DNA of 64,000 bases from Prauserella_A oleivorans (GCF_042685745.1 NZ_JBHUNT010000001.1:4092001-4156000), one strand, 5' to 3'. Positions 25,556 through 36,540 are shown, counted from the first letter of the stretch. The notes: generated from the letters alone by a model not told the origin. Made by a program: numbers and translations.

Positions 25556-25575
25556 ACTGACACAGTTGTTTCAGT
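25556..25575. promoter_or_regulatory. Imperfect palindromic operator
   Basis: The 20-bp ACTGACACAGTTGTTTCAGT matches its own reverse complement at 8 of 10 pairs. It is centred in the 54-bp gap between the divergent tetR-like and GNAT genes. Confidence 0.6.
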
Positions 25576-25593
25576 AGGTGGAGGGCCGTTGCG

Positions 25594-26100
25594 ATGGCCA
25601 CGGACGACACCGGCGTACTGATCCGGCCGCTTGGCGCACCCGGCGACCTGGGCTGGGTGGTGATGAAGCACGGCGAGCTCTACGCCAAGGAGTTCAGGTG
25701 GGACGCCGACTTCGAGGCACTGGTCGCCCGGATCGTGGCGGACTACGCGCAGCGGCACGATCCGGAGCGCGAAGCGGCGTGGATCGCCGAGGTCGACGGC
25801 GCGCGCGCCGGCTGCGTCCTGTGCACCGCAGCGGACGAGACCACGGCCAAGTTGCGGGTTCTGCTCGTGGACCCGGTCGCGCGTGGTCGTGGCCTGGGCG
25901 CCCGGCTGGTGGATCGCTGCGTCGATTTCGCCCGCGACCACGGATACGCGCGCATGACATTGTGGACGAACAACGTCCTCGTCGCCGCCCGGCGGATCTA
26001 CCGGTCGCGCGGATTCCGCCTCGTGGAGGAGGAATCGCACCACAGCTTCGGCCACGACCTCGTCGGCGAGTACTGGATGCGCGAGCTCACCCACGACTGA
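25594..26100 (+). CDS. GNAT-family N-acetyltransferase
   Basis: 168 residues. GNAT motif A is LLVDPVARGRGLGARLVDRC (about residue 95), followed by FARDHGYARMTLWTNNVL and ARRIYRSRGFRLVEEE, the motif B region. This form also occurs fused to MarR domains in other bacteria, but the MarR part is absent here. The acceptor is unknown. Divergent from a TetR gene through a palindrome-containing gap. Confidence 0.87.
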   Translation: MATDDTGVLIRPLGAPGDLGWVVMKHGELYAKEFRWDADFEALVARIVADYAQRHDPEREAAWIAEVDGARAGCVLCTAADETTAKLRVLLVDPVARGRGLGARLVDRCVDFARDHGYARMTLWTNNVLVAARRIYRSRGFRLVEEESHHSFGHDLVGEYWMRELTHD

Positions 26101-26115
26101 CGCGGGACCACCGGG

Positions 26116-26544
26116 CTACTCCGCGTCGGCCTCCCAGGGATTGACGACGTCGACCCCCGTTCCGGAGAAGTCATCGACATTGCGGGTGACCAGCCGAGCA
26201 CCGTAGCAGCGGCAGATCGCGGCGATCTGCGCATCGGCGACACTGATCGGCCGCCCGTCGCGTTCCCGGGCCACGGCGATCTCCGCGTAGTGCACGGCGG
26301 CGGCGTCGTCGAACGGCAGAACCTGATCCTGGAGGTCCTCGGTGAGCAGGGCGTCCACCTGCACGGCCAGCTCCCGCTTGCGGCGACCGTCCCGCAACCG
26401 GGCCGCCCCGTAGCGCAGTTCGGCCGCCGTCACCGCCGTGACGAACACGTCGTCAGGGGGAAATCGGTCGACCCAGGACACAACACGTGGCTCCGGCTCC
26501 CGCCGCATGAGCTCGGAGACGACGTTGGTGTCGAGGACGATCAC
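26116..26544 (-). CDS. vapC: PIN-domain toxin (VapC/FitB-type)
   Basis: 142 residues: MIVLDTNVVSELMRREPEPR with the first acidic metal ligand, VTAVTAAELRYGAARL with the conserved Glu, and PISVADAQIAAICRCYGARL then VTRNVDDF with the remaining acidic residues. It is expected to be an Mg-dependent RNase. Its ATG overlaps the antitoxin stop by 4 bp. The FitB-like TNVVSEL form suggests a FitAB-type rather than classical VapBC module. Confidence 0.9.
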   Translation of the reverse strand: MIVLDTNVVSELMRREPEPRVVSWVDRFPPDDVFVTAVTAAELRYGAARLRDGRRKRELAVQVDALLTEDLQDQVLPFDDAAAVHYAEIAVARERDGRPISVADAQIAAICRCYGARLVTRNVDDFSGTGVDVVNPWEADAE

Positions 26545-26786
26545 TCATCCAGCTCCGCGGCGCGCGCCCGTTCGGTGCGCTGCGGCGGCTCGATCGGCAT
26601 GTCCTCGCCGCCCGCGAAGCGGCGCCGGATCCGGGTCGCCATCCCGGGACCGGACGACGGCCTGGTCAGCACCGACCGCAGGATCTCGCGCACCTCGGCC
26701 TCCATCGAGCGCCCGCGTTCCGCTGCACGAACGCGCAGCGCGGCTTTGAGCTCGTCGTCGAGGTCCCGGATCGTCAACGTCGCCAT
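26541..26786 (-). CDS. FitA/VapB-type ribbon-helix-helix antitoxin
   Basis: 81 residues from ATG 26786, with MATLTIRDLDDELKAALRVR followed by AAERGRSMEAEVREIL, the FitA-type ribbon-helix-helix. The C-terminal tail (RIRRRFAGGEDMPIEPP) would wrap the PIN toxin and block its active site. Translation is coupled to the toxin. The upstream in-frame extension to 26903 has no ribosome site and is not used. The dimer probably binds the shared promoter to autoregulate. Confidence 0.9.
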   Translation of the reverse strand: MATLTIRDLDDELKAALRVRAAERGRSMEAEVREILRSVLTRPSSGPGMATRIRRRFAGGEDMPIEPPQRTERARAAELDE

Positions 26787-26858
26787 CGCCACCTCCGTGC
26801 TGTCACTGCAGTCAATGCTAGCACTCGGCGACCGGCAGACCCCGGCTCCGGCACAGCA

Positions 26859-26895
26859 CGAGCCCCTGGCCTCGAAGCACGAGATCAGGGGCTCG
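26859..26895. terminator. Hairpin downstream of katG (distal)
   Basis: CGAGCCCCTG (26859-26868) pairs with CAGGGGCTCG (26886-26895) around a 17-base loop. It lies between katG and the antitoxin gene. Confidence 0.6.
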
Positions 26896-26908
26896 CTCGG
26901 CACCGTGG

Positions 26909-26939
26909 GTCCGGGCCGGCGAGCGCCGCCGGCCCGGAC
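26909..26939 (-). terminator. Terminator of katG
   Basis: GTCCGGGCCGGC (26909-26920) and GCCGGCCCGGAC (26928-26939) form a perfect 12-bp stem with a 7-base loop, starting 7 bases beyond the katG stop. Confidence 0.8.
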
Positions 26940-26945
26940 GCCGGA

Positions 26946-29177
<2,232 letters not shown>

Positions 29178-29206
29178 GGAAATCCCTTCAGATGGTTCAG
29201 CTGCGC

Positions 29207-29638
29207 TCAGGAACTGGTTGCGGTGGAGCAGTTGGGGCACAGACCCCAGTAGATGACCTCCGCCTCGTCGATGCGGAAGCCGTGGTCGTCCGATGCGGTC
29301 AGACAGGGCGCGGTGCCCACGACGCAGTCGACATCGGCGATGACCCCGCACGACCGGCACACGACGTGATGGTGGTTGTCCCCCACCCGTGACTCGTAGC
29401 GGGCCACGGAGCCGGGCGGCTGGATGCGCCGCAGCAGACCCGCGCCGGTCAGGGCACGGAGCACGTCGTAGACGGCCTGGTGAGACACCTCCCCGAGATC
29501 CGCACGGACCGCCCGGATGATGGAGTCCGTGTCGGCGTGCGGACGGCCGTGCACCGCGGACAGCACCGCCACGCGAGGACGCGTCACCCGCAGCGAGGCC
29601 CCGCGTAACATGCGCTCGTAGTCCGAAGTCGTTGGCAC
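29207..29638 (-). CDS. furA: Fur-family regulator (FurA/CatR-type)
   Basis: 143 residues from GTG 29638. The winged HTH includes RVTRPRVAVLSAVHGRPHAD and EVSHQAVYDVLRALTGAGLL. Metal-site histidines are in VGDNHHHVVCRSCGVIADVD, where the CxxC zinc pair is complete, and a second pair is in YWGLCPNCS. Adjacent katG identifies it as the peroxide-sensing FurA type that represses itself and katG until oxidised. A candidate operator is 20 bases upstream. Confidence 0.93.
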   Translation of the reverse strand: MPTTSDYERMLRGASLRVTRPRVAVLSAVHGRPHADTDSIIRAVRADLGEVSHQAVYDVLRALTGAGLLRRIQPPGSVARYESRVGDNHHHVVCRSCGVIADVDCVVGTAPCLTASDDHGFRIDEAEVIYWGLCPNCSTATSS

Positions 29639-29657
29639 GCCCCGCAGTGTGCACCAT

Positions 29658-29678
29658 AATCTGGACTCAATCAAGATT
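29658..29678. promoter_or_regulatory. Candidate FurA operator
   Basis: The 21-bp AATCTGGACTCAATCAAGAT(T) is an imperfect 10-1-10 inverted repeat (8 of 10 pairs match). It is AT-rich in a GC-rich region and lies just before furA. Confidence 0.6.
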
Positions 29679-30025
29679 GGGGTGCCGGCGTGTCGGGACC
29701 CACGCCGCCGAGGCTCCGGACGGCGAGCCGGTGGCTCGCCGTCGGCGCGGTTCAGACCCGTGCCGCGACCGGTCGTGATGAACCGGGCGTCGCACCCGCC
29801 GGGTCGCAGACGGCTGGCCGCTGAACCGGAGGGGACAGCCGGGACAGCCGCACCTTGGTCCGGCCGGCTCAACGGCCGGCGGGCAGGCACCGGGGTCGGT
29901 TGTTGCAGGTGTCCACACCGGACACGACAATCCTCCACGACATCGGAGTCGTCCGGCAAGCAGCCATCGCTCCCCGTTGTCACCGTGGCCGGTTTCGAGA
30001 AGAGTGCCCTGTTCCAGCTCTCGAC
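29679..30025. other. Gene-free stretch upstream of furA
   Basis: About 350 bases with only short, composition-biased frames. It probably once held the N-terminal half of the PH-domain gene that follows, but no part of it could be recognised. Confidence 0.45.
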
Positions 30026-30330
30026 CTGCCCTATGTCGAGCGAATCCTCTCCGGCTTCACGGGGATTCGCGATTTCGTCGTCTTCACCGACAAGCGCCTG
30101 ATCGCGGTCAATGTCCAGGGCATGACCGGAACGACGAAGGACTTGACCTCGCTTCCGTACAGCGAGACCAAGCTTTCTCCATCGCAACAGCGGGACCTTC
30201 GACGCCGAACTCGACCTGTGGTTCAGCGGGCTCGGCACGGTGCGACTCGAATTCCCGGGGAGTTCGGACATTCGCCAGCTCGGGGCATATCATCGCGTCC
30301 CACGTCCTGGAGCAGACGCCGAAACCGTGC
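30026..30330 (+). pseudogene. Bacterial PH-domain protein, frameshifted
   Basis: The rightward reading contains GIRDFVVFTDKRLIAVNVQG with MTGTTKDLTSLPYS, the hallmark of the short bacterial PH domain (PF08000 type). The frame then breaks. The next pieces appear in other frames: AFSIATAG, TFDAELDLWFSGLGTVRLEF then PGSSDIRQLGAY, and finally SHVLEQ. These correspond to the following strands and the C-terminal helix. At least three frame changes are required, so no full product can be made from this sequence. Confidence 0.7.
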
Positions 30331-30357
30331 CCGTTATCGGATCTCACCGACTACCGG

Positions 30358-31578
30358 CTACCAGTAGTGATGCCGGTGCCCGTCGGTGTCGGCGATGAAG
30401 ATCACCGCGTCGGTTCCGTCCAACCCGGCCGGGTCGAGCGGGATGTGGCCGGGCACGATCGGTGTGCCCGCGCCGACCGACGGGGGTAGCGCGTCACGCA
30501 GAGCCTGTGCGGGGAACAGGGCGCGGCGCGTGGTGGCGTCGGCCAGCATGTGCTGGAGGGTGCCCGGATCGGCGTCCGGAGCGGCGTCGGTCGCGAGGAC
30601 CACGTAGCGTTCGCCGAGGACGAGCCCGACGAGCGCGCCGGCGCTCCCCCAGCGCGCGGTGTCGTCGCCGATCGGAGGCTGCGAGCGCTGCAGGTGCGCG
30701 TTGTGCGCGAAGACCAGACTGGGCCCACGGTTCTGCTCCTGCGCGACGATCGCGAGCAGGTTCTCGGCCATCATCTCGGCGCGCAGGCCGAGCAGCGTCG
30801 CGATGCGATCGGGTGCGGGGCTCGCCATGGCCGCGTGGTAGCGCAGCAAGCCCTGGGCAGTGCGCGCGTGCGCGAGGGCATGGTCGTAGCCGGCCGGATC
30901 GGCGGGGCGCAGACCGGGTGCCGCGCGGCGCAGCGCACTGGCGAGGTCGTCGGCGACGATGCGCAGGGCACGCGCGCGGTCGGAGTCGCCGATGGACGCT
31001 GCGGGGTCGAACATGGCCGCCGGGCTCGTCCAGGCTGTGTCCTCGGCGTCCTCGCCGAGCAGAGCCTCGAGGTCACCGGCGGACCCGGGCCGCAGCGCCG
31101 GGGGCAGGTAGTCGACGACCGAGGACAGCGCGCGTCGCGGGCTCGGCGCCCCGGAGTACTCCACCGGCGCGTCGAAGCCGTGGAAGCGCACCCTCTCCGC
31201 CGGCGGACGGTCGGCGTTGTACGCGCGGAGCCATTCGACGAGCTCGCGGTTGCCCGGCACGGCCCCGAACCCGTGACTGAACCCGGTCGCGAGCACGGTG
31301 TCGATGTCCGCCGCTCCCCCGGCCACGTAGTCGTCGACGACGGATGCGGCGAAGAGGTCGGTCTCCAGCACCACCGACCGGAACCCCCGGCCGACGAGGT
31401 GGCCGAGGATGTCGTTGCGCAGCAACGGAAACGCCTCGATCCCGTGGGTCGGCTCGCCGAGGGCGAGCAGGGCCGGCGGCACGGACCGCGCGTCGAGCAG
31501 GTCGTCGAGAGCACGGCCCAGGTCGGCCGGGTCGTCGAGCCGGCGGCCGATGGCATGCAGTGCTGCGGCAGTGGACAT
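30358..31578 (-). CDS. Erythromycin-esterase-like protein
   Basis: 406 residues from ATG 31578. It has the erythromycin esterase superfamily pattern: ALGEPTHGIEAFPLLRNDIL (general-base His) near residue 42, then SVVLETDLFAASVVDDYVAG, RVRFHGFDAP, and SLVFAHNAHLQRS toward the C-terminus. Family enzymes open macrolide lactones, but many are uncharacterised. Divergent from a two-HTH MerR regulator (111-bp gap), which in other actinobacteria accompanies this type of gene. Confidence 0.9.
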   Translation of the reverse strand: MSTAAALHAIGRRLDDPADLGRALDDLLDARSVPPALLALGEPTHGIEAFPLLRNDILGHLVGRGFRSVVLETDLFAASVVDDYVAGGAADIDTVLATGFSHGFGAVPGNRELVEWLRAYNADRPPAERVRFHGFDAPVEYSGAPSPRRALSSVVDYLPPALRPGSAGDLEALLGEDAEDTAWTSPAAMFDPAASIGDSDRARALRIVADDLASALRRAAPGLRPADPAGYDHALAHARTAQGLLRYHAAMASPAPDRIATLLGLRAEMMAENLLAIVAQEQNRGPSLVFAHNAHLQRSQPPIGDDTARWGSAGALVGLVLGERYVVLATDAAPDADPGTLQHMLADATTRRALFPAQALRDALPPSVGAGTPIVPGHIPLDPAGLDGTDAVIFIADTDGHRHHYW

Positions 31579-31621
31579 GAACACCCCTTCTCCAAACTGA
31601 TCTGCCCTCGACCGTATCGTT

Positions 31622-31641
31622 GAAGATTCGAGTGAAACTTC
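31622..31641. promoter_or_regulatory. Possible MerR-type operator
   Basis: GAAGATTCGAGTGAAACTTC is a 20-bp imperfect inverted repeat (7 of 10 pairs). It lies centrally in the divergent gap between the esterase and MerR genes. Confidence 0.45.
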
Positions 31642-31689
31642 TGCGACAGCTGCCTGCGGGTTCTGCCGGGAACCTTCAAACGGAGGTGC

Positions 31690-32394
31690 ATGCTGCGACC
31701 CATCGATCTCGCCCGGGAGCACGGGTTGTCCGCGCAGGCGATCCGCAACTACGGCGACGCGGGCGTCCTCCCGCCGACCGAGCGCAGCGAGACCGGCTAC
31801 CGGCGCTACACGTCCCTGCACGCGCAGGCATTGCGTGCGTTTCTCGCGTTGCGCCGTGGCCACGGGCACCAGCAGGCGGTGGAGATCATGCGCGCGACGA
31901 ACCGCGGCGACATCGAGTCCGCCTACCGGCTCATCGACGCCGCCCACGCCGCGCTGCTCGCCGAACGGGAGACCCGCACCGAGGTCGCGGCCGCACTGGG
32001 CGCCCTGTCCACCACCACGCCCAGCCCTGTCCACGGTCGACCGTTGACCGTGGGAGAACTCGCGCGCCGGCTCGGCGTACACCCGGCAACGCTGCGCACG
32101 TGGGAGGCCGAGGGCATCCTGCGCCCCGCACGCGACCGGGCCACGGGATATCGCGAATACGGACCGGAGGGCGTGCGCGACGCCGAGATCGCGCGCCAGC
32201 TCCGCCGCGGCGGGTACCGGCTGCACCAGGTCGCGCGGTTCCTCGAGTCGGTGCGCGAGGCGGGCGGAGCGGACGCGCTGACGACCTTCCTCGACTCCTG
32301 GCAGGACCGCCTCACCACGCGCAGTCGCGACCTTCTCGCCGGCGCGGCCCAGCTGGACGCCTACCTCACCCTGGTCGACCGGACGTCGCCGTAG
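31690..32394 (+). CDS. MerR-family regulator with two HTH domains (TioE-like)
   Basis: 234 residues. Two MerR DNA-binding domains are present: one at about residues 3-70 (PIDLAREHGLSAQAIRNYGD, then AGVLPPTERSETGYRRY) and one near residues 117-190 (TVGELARRLGVHPATLRTWE, then AEGILRPARDRATGYREYG). This duplicated arrangement is known from the TioE group, named from thiocoraline biosynthesis. It probably acts on the divergent esterase gene, and may sense a macrolide-like ligand. Confidence 0.9.
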   Translation: MLRPIDLAREHGLSAQAIRNYGDAGVLPPTERSETGYRRYTSLHAQALRAFLALRRGHGHQQAVEIMRATNRGDIESAYRLIDAAHAALLAERETRTEVAAALGALSTTTPSPVHGRPLTVGELARRLGVHPATLRTWEAEGILRPARDRATGYREYGPEGVRDAEIARQLRRGGYRLHQVARFLESVREAGGADALTTFLDSWQDRLTTRSRDLLAGAAQLDAYLTLVDRTSP

Positions 32395-32507
32395 CGGCCG
32401 ATGGCCGCGCCCGTCCGGGATCCCGCAACCCTGGCCGTCGCAGGGAACCGCCGCTCACACCGTCGGTTAGAGTGTGGAGTCCCGCCGAGATCCTGGCCCG
32501 AGATGTC

Positions 32508-33101
32508 ATGAGTGAGCACACCGACGCAGCCCGATCGACCCGCCGCAGCGGCGAGGAGCTGCGGGAGGCCATCCGTGATGCCGTGCGTGGCGAACTGTTC
32601 GCGCGGGGATACGCCGGGCTCACCTTCGACGGAGTCGCCCAGCGGGCGCACACGAGCAAGCCGGTGATCTACCGTCGCTATTCGACCCGCGCGCAGATGG
32701 TCATCGACGCATTGGTCCGGACCACTCCCCCGGACCTGCCCACAGAAACCACCGGCAGCCTCCGCGGCGACCTGATGGCACTGGGCGCCGCGCTCGCGCG
32801 CGGGGTCGAGCAGATCGGTGCCGACACGTTGCGGCGCCTCATCGCCGAGGTGGACGACGAGTTCCTGCCCGAGCTGGCGGAGCTCAGCTGGACCTCGGCC
32901 CAGGAGATGCTCGGGCACTTCCTCGAGGCCGCCCGCGACCGCGGCGAGATCAGCCAGGATCCCCTGCCGCGCCGGGTGGTCATGCTTCCCTTGATGCTGC
33001 TGCGTGACGAACTGCTGTTCAGCGACCAGGTCGACGAGGCCGCGGTGGCCGACATCGTCGACACGATCTGCCTGCCGCTGCTGTGCAGGCCCGCCTCGTA
33101 A
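32508..33101 (+). CDS. TetR-family transcriptional regulator
   Basis: 197 residues from ATG 32508. The HTH is LTFDGVAQRAHTSKPVIYRRY followed by STRAQMVIDAL. The C-terminal domain (TetR_C_16-like) has the conserved LRRLIAEVDDEFLPEL. It is convergent with the MMPL exporter gene, ending 80 bases from it with a strong terminator between, and it probably regulates that exporter from a distance or another target. Confidence 0.88.
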   Translation: MSEHTDAARSTRRSGEELREAIRDAVRGELFARGYAGLTFDGVAQRAHTSKPVIYRRYSTRAQMVIDALVRTTPPDLPTETTGSLRGDLMALGAALARGVEQIGADTLRRLIAEVDDEFLPELAELSWTSAQEMLGHFLEAARDRGEISQDPLPRRVVMLPLMLLRDELLFSDQVDEAAVADIVDTICLPLLCRPAS

Positions 33102-33124
33102 CGGCACTCGCCGGGCGGCAGGAA

Positions 33125-33168
33125 CGCAGGGCTCCCTCCGCATCGCCTGATACGGAGGGAGCCCTGCG
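33125..33168. terminator. Bidirectional terminator, 16-bp stem
   Basis: C plus GCAGGGCTCCCTCCG (33125-33140) pairs with CGGAGGGAGCCCTGC plus G (33153-33168) across a 12-base loop. It separates the convergent tetR-like and mmpL genes. Confidence 0.85.
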
Positions 33169-33181
33169 CTCTCTGAGGAGG

Positions 33182-35533
33182 TCAGACCCTGGAGACCTCG
33201 CGTTCGGCGGCATGGTCCTTGTAGTGGTCGGCGAGGTAGTCGCGCTCGAGCTTCTCGCCCTCGACGTCCACGTTGGGGACGATCCGGTCGAGCCAGCGCG
33301 GCATGTACCAGGCCTTCTCCTTCATCAGGTACATCAGCGCCGGGATGAGCAGCATCCGGATGACGAAGGCGTCGAAGACCACCGCGACCGCCAGCGCGAA
33401 GCCCATCGACTTGATGATGACGTCGTCCATGAGGATGAAGCCGGCGAACACCGAGGTCATGATGAGCGCGGCCGCGGTGACGACGCGGGCGGAGTTGCGG
33501 AAGCCGTCGACGATCGCTTCCTTGTACGACGCACCGTGCACGTGGGCCTCGCGGATCCGGGTCACCAGGAACACCTGGTAGTCCATGGCGAGACCGAACA
33601 CCACACCGATCAGCAGGATCGGCATGAAGCTCACGATCGGGCCGCCGTCGAAGAGCCCGAACCAGCCTTGCTGGAACAGCGCCACCGTGACACCGAGCGT
33701 GGCCAGGATCGAGAGCAGGAAGCCCAGCGTCGCGGTGAGCGGCACCAGCAGTGACCGGAACACCACGACCAGCAGGATGAAGGCAAGCCCGACCACGATC
33801 GCCAGATAGGGCGCCAACGCGTCGTTCAACTTCTGCGAGATGTCGGCCATGATCGCCACCGTCCCGGTGACGGCCAGGTCGACGCCGGTCCGCTCCTCGA
33901 TCGCCGCCTCACCCGCGCGGAGGTCGTCGAGCAGCCGCTCGGTGGCCTCGTCCTCCGGCCCCGTCTCCGGGTGGATGAGCACCATGGCGCCCTTGTCGTT
34001 GCCGGGAGCGGCGACGACATGGCGGACGCCGTCCTGCTGTGCGGCCCACTCCTGCGTCTGCTGGTAGGCCGCCTGCTGCGCCTGCGGATCGTCGGCGATG
34101 CCGCGGGCGTCCACGACGAGCATCAGCGGGTCGAGCCGGCCCGGGCCGAACGCGTCACTGATCAGCTCGCTGGCCTGGCGCCGCGAGCTGTCCTCGGGAG
34201 CGGTGGAGTCACTCGGCATACCGAGGCGCAGATCCTTGAACGGGATCGCGAACAGGCCCAGGACGATGACGACCAGCAGGGTCCACACCAGCGGCTTCTT
34301 GCCGACGAAACGCGACCAGCGGACGCCGTTGTTGAGGATGCGGCCGGAGTCCTCGCGCTTCGGGCGGTAGGAACGGAACGTCAGGCCGAACGTCGTGCCC
34401 TTCAGCATGCCGAGCACCGCCGGCAGCAGGGTCAGCGCGACGAACACCGCGATCACCACGGTGGCGGCGGCCGCCAGACCCATCGTCGTGAGGAACGGAA
34501 TTCCGACGACACTCAGCGCCGCGAGCGCGATGACCACGGTCAGACCCGCGAACACGACCGCCGAACCCGCGGTCCCGACGGCGCGGCCGAGTGCGACCTG
34601 CCGATCGTCGGTGTGGTCCAGTTCGCTCCGGTAACGAGCCAGGATGAAGAGCGCGTAGTCGATGCCGACCGCCAGGCCGATCATCGTGGCCAGGATCGGC
34701 GTCGTCGACGAGATGTCGGTGAACGCTGTCATCCCGGTGATGCCCAGGGAGCCCAGTCCCACGCCGATGCCGGCGGTGACCACCGGCATGCCGGCCGACA
34801 CCAGCGAACCGAACGTCAGCGCCAGGATGAGGAGCGCCATGACGATGCCGACCAGTTCGGCGGTGGCGCCGGAGAACTCCATCACCTGCATCCCCGAGCC
34901 GCGCACCTCCATCGTGAGGCCCGACTGCTCGGCGTTCTCCTCCACCACGCCGAGAATCTCGGTCTGCGTGGCCGGCTCGACGTCGGTGACCTTCTCGACC
35001 TCCAGCGCGAAGTCGATCAACCCGGTACGCCCGTCCTCGGACAGCGGCGAGGACGCGGCGAGCGTCGGCTTGATCTGCTCGAGCGCCGCCTCCCTGTCGA
35101 AGGGCCGGCCGGCGGCTTCGGCCTGCTGCTGGGCGGCCTGCAGCGCCTGCTGCTCGGTCGCGGCGGCGAGCTGGACCGGACCGAGGAGGTCGGTCTCGCC
35201 CTGGGGAACGGTGTCGACCTGCCGAAGGTCGGCGATCAGTCGATTCACGGCCTCGACGTTGTCCGGCTCGGCGAGCGTCTCGCCCTCGGGAGCCTGCACC
35301 ACGATCTGGACGCTGGCCTCGTCCATCGGCGACGAGCCACCGTCCATCAACTCGGGGATGGTTTCGGCGGCTTCGACGGACTCGATACCCGGGATCGTGA
35401 ACTGGTCGGACATCGGCTTCGACTGCGTCACGGCGAAGCCACCGACACCGACGAGCACGACGAGCCAGCCGATCAGGAAGAAGGGCCAGCGCCGATACGC
35501 GGTCTTTCCGAGGCGGTAGAGGAGTTGTGCCAT
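33182..35533 (-). CDS. MMPL/RND-family exporter
   Basis: 783 residues with 12 membrane segments in the RND layout: TM1, a large periplasmic-type loop, TM2-6, a second large loop and TM7-12. The proton-relay motifs are in GLAVGIDYALFILARYRSEL (TM4 region) and GVVFGLAMDYQVFLVTRIRE (TM10 region), both typical of MMPL. It probably exports a lipid or hydrophobic metabolite and confers tolerance. The neighbouring TetR is a likely regulator, as in many actinobacterial mmpL loci. Confidence 0.92.
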   Translation of the reverse strand: MAQLLYRLGKTAYRRWPFFLIGWLVVLVGVGGFAVTQSKPMSDQFTIPGIESVEAAETIPELMDGGSSPMDEASVQIVVQAPEGETLAEPDNVEAVNRLIADLRQVDTVPQGETDLLGPVQLAAATEQQALQAAQQQAEAAGRPFDREAALEQIKPTLAASSPLSEDGRTGLIDFALEVEKVTDVEPATQTEILGVVEENAEQSGLTMEVRGSGMQVMEFSGATAELVGIVMALLILALTFGSLVSAGMPVVTAGIGVGLGSLGITGMTAFTDISSTTPILATMIGLAVGIDYALFILARYRSELDHTDDRQVALGRAVGTAGSAVVFAGLTVVIALAALSVVGIPFLTTMGLAAAATVVIAVFVALTLLPAVLGMLKGTTFGLTFRSYRPKREDSGRILNNGVRWSRFVGKKPLVWTLLVVIVLGLFAIPFKDLRLGMPSDSTAPEDSSRRQASELISDAFGPGRLDPLMLVVDARGIADDPQAQQAAYQQTQEWAAQQDGVRHVVAAPGNDKGAMVLIHPETGPEDEATERLLDDLRAGEAAIEERTGVDLAVTGTVAIMADISQKLNDALAPYLAIVVGLAFILLVVVFRSLLVPLTATLGFLLSILATLGVTVALFQQGWFGLFDGGPIVSFMPILLIGVVFGLAMDYQVFLVTRIREAHVHGASYKEAIVDGFRNSARVVTAAALIMTSVFAGFILMDDVIIKSMGFALAVAVVFDAFVIRMLLIPALMYLMKEKAWYMPRWLDRIVPNVDVEGEKLERDYLADHYKDHAAEREVSRV

Positions 35534-36289
35534 GCGGGTTGTCGGCTCCCGGGTGAGTGATGATCGAACACGTCGTCAGTCGGTCAGCTGGTGCGCGTCG
35601 CCGTGCCGAAGCGATGCGCGCCGTTCGCGCGGGCGCCCATCCGGTGGGCAGCCGCCGGCGCCACAGGTGAGGCGCACGTCCACCCTCAACTCGCTGGATC
35701 CCCTCGACCCACGACGACCGGTCCCACCTGTCCGCGGCTCCGACCACAGGTAGATACGCATCGTTTCTTACGGGATGACGCCAGAGTACCTCACTCCTTC
35801 AGGCGACTTCACCGAAGCCGATCGCGGCCTGGGTCACACTTCGGGTGCTCAGAACTAGGCGCGCCGGCGCCGGCCATCCCCCGGTCGAGGCGATTCTGAC
35901 GAGTGGCCGACTGCACGCTGCGACATGTCTCCGGCAGGCACGAGTCAAACTCGGACGCCGGGCTCACGTCCGCGCCATGCGGGACCGGAGACTCTTCACG
36001 CGCTCGGTATGGACGCTGTCCGTAACGGACGTGCGTGAGCCCGCGGCCCGGGTAACAGCGCGGGAACGTCGAGGGCGGTCTCCCTGCGGGCCAGGTCGGC
36101 GAGAAGCCTACGGCGGCGCACGGCCAGGGCGACCGGGTCGGCAGCCGTGCGGTAGATCGTGACACTCCGATGGAGTACTCCACACAGCTGGGTGCACCCG
36201 GCCGCCCACGGGGCCCACAGCGGATCGCGGTGCCGGCCCAGGTGCACCCCGGCCGGCACCCGGGCGTGGCCGGATCGCTACGGGCGAGC
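35534..36289. other. Mostly non-coding stretch after mmpL
   Basis: About 750 bases between the exporter start and the small ORF at 36290. It contains the mmpL promoter, not confidently placed, and one possible leftward ORF (35996-36259), listed separately. Nothing else was recognised. Confidence 0.5.
35996..36259 (-). CDS. Possible small hypothetical protein
   Basis: A GTG-started reading of 87 residues, downstream of and on the same strand as the 60-residue ORF at 36290-36472. Its first 70 codons have G/C-rich third positions and a balanced composition (TAADPVALAVRRRRLLADLA), but the last 15 lose that bias. There is no domain and no clear ribosome site. It may be a decayed gene or a chance frame. 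Confidence 0.35.
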   Translation of the reverse strand: MPAGVHLGRHRDPLWAPWAAGCTQLCGVLHRSVTIYRTAADPVALAVRRRRLLADLARRETALDVPALLPGPRAHARPLRTASIPSA

Positions 36290-36472
36290 TCACTGGTTGT
36301 CGGTCTCGTAGATCCGGAGGAGCTCCTTCGAGAGGCGGACCGCCTCGGTGAGGTCACGCTGGACGATAGGTCCGTCGATGGCTTGCACCCGCTGGCGACA
36401 GTGCTCGAGGACGGCGATGGCGTCGGTGTACCAGTCGACGACGCTGCGAGGACGAGGTGGCGTGTTGGTCAT
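36290..36472 (-). CDS. Small hypothetical protein under a LexA-like box
   Basis: 60 residues from ATG 36472, with a GGAGAA-like ribosome site. Nothing recognisable; it is mostly helical (VVDWYTDAIAVLEHCRQRVQ, then RDLTEAVRLSKELLRIYETD). It has no signal peptide or membrane segment. The LexA-like box sits 68 bases upstream in a gap that has no other gene start, so it may be DNA-damage inducible. It could also be a leftover of a mobile element. Confidence 0.55.
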   Translation of the reverse strand: MTNTPPRPRSVVDWYTDAIAVLEHCRQRVQAIDGPIVQRDLTEAVRLSKELLRIYETDNQ

Positions 36473-36540
36473 GGCGTTCTCCCGTGCTGTGAGTGCCGGC
36501 CGACCGCTTCCCCCGATCGGCCGGCACACCCCAAACGTTA

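Noticed and set aside
26116..26786. Toxin-antitoxin pair considered as part of a defence island
   Set aside because: It is isolated between a GNAT and katG, with no nuclease, helicase or restriction genes nearby.
33182..35533. MMPL gene considered as part of a mycolate or siderophore export cluster
   Set aside because: No mycolate, PKS or siderophore genes lie beside it; only a TetR is next to it.
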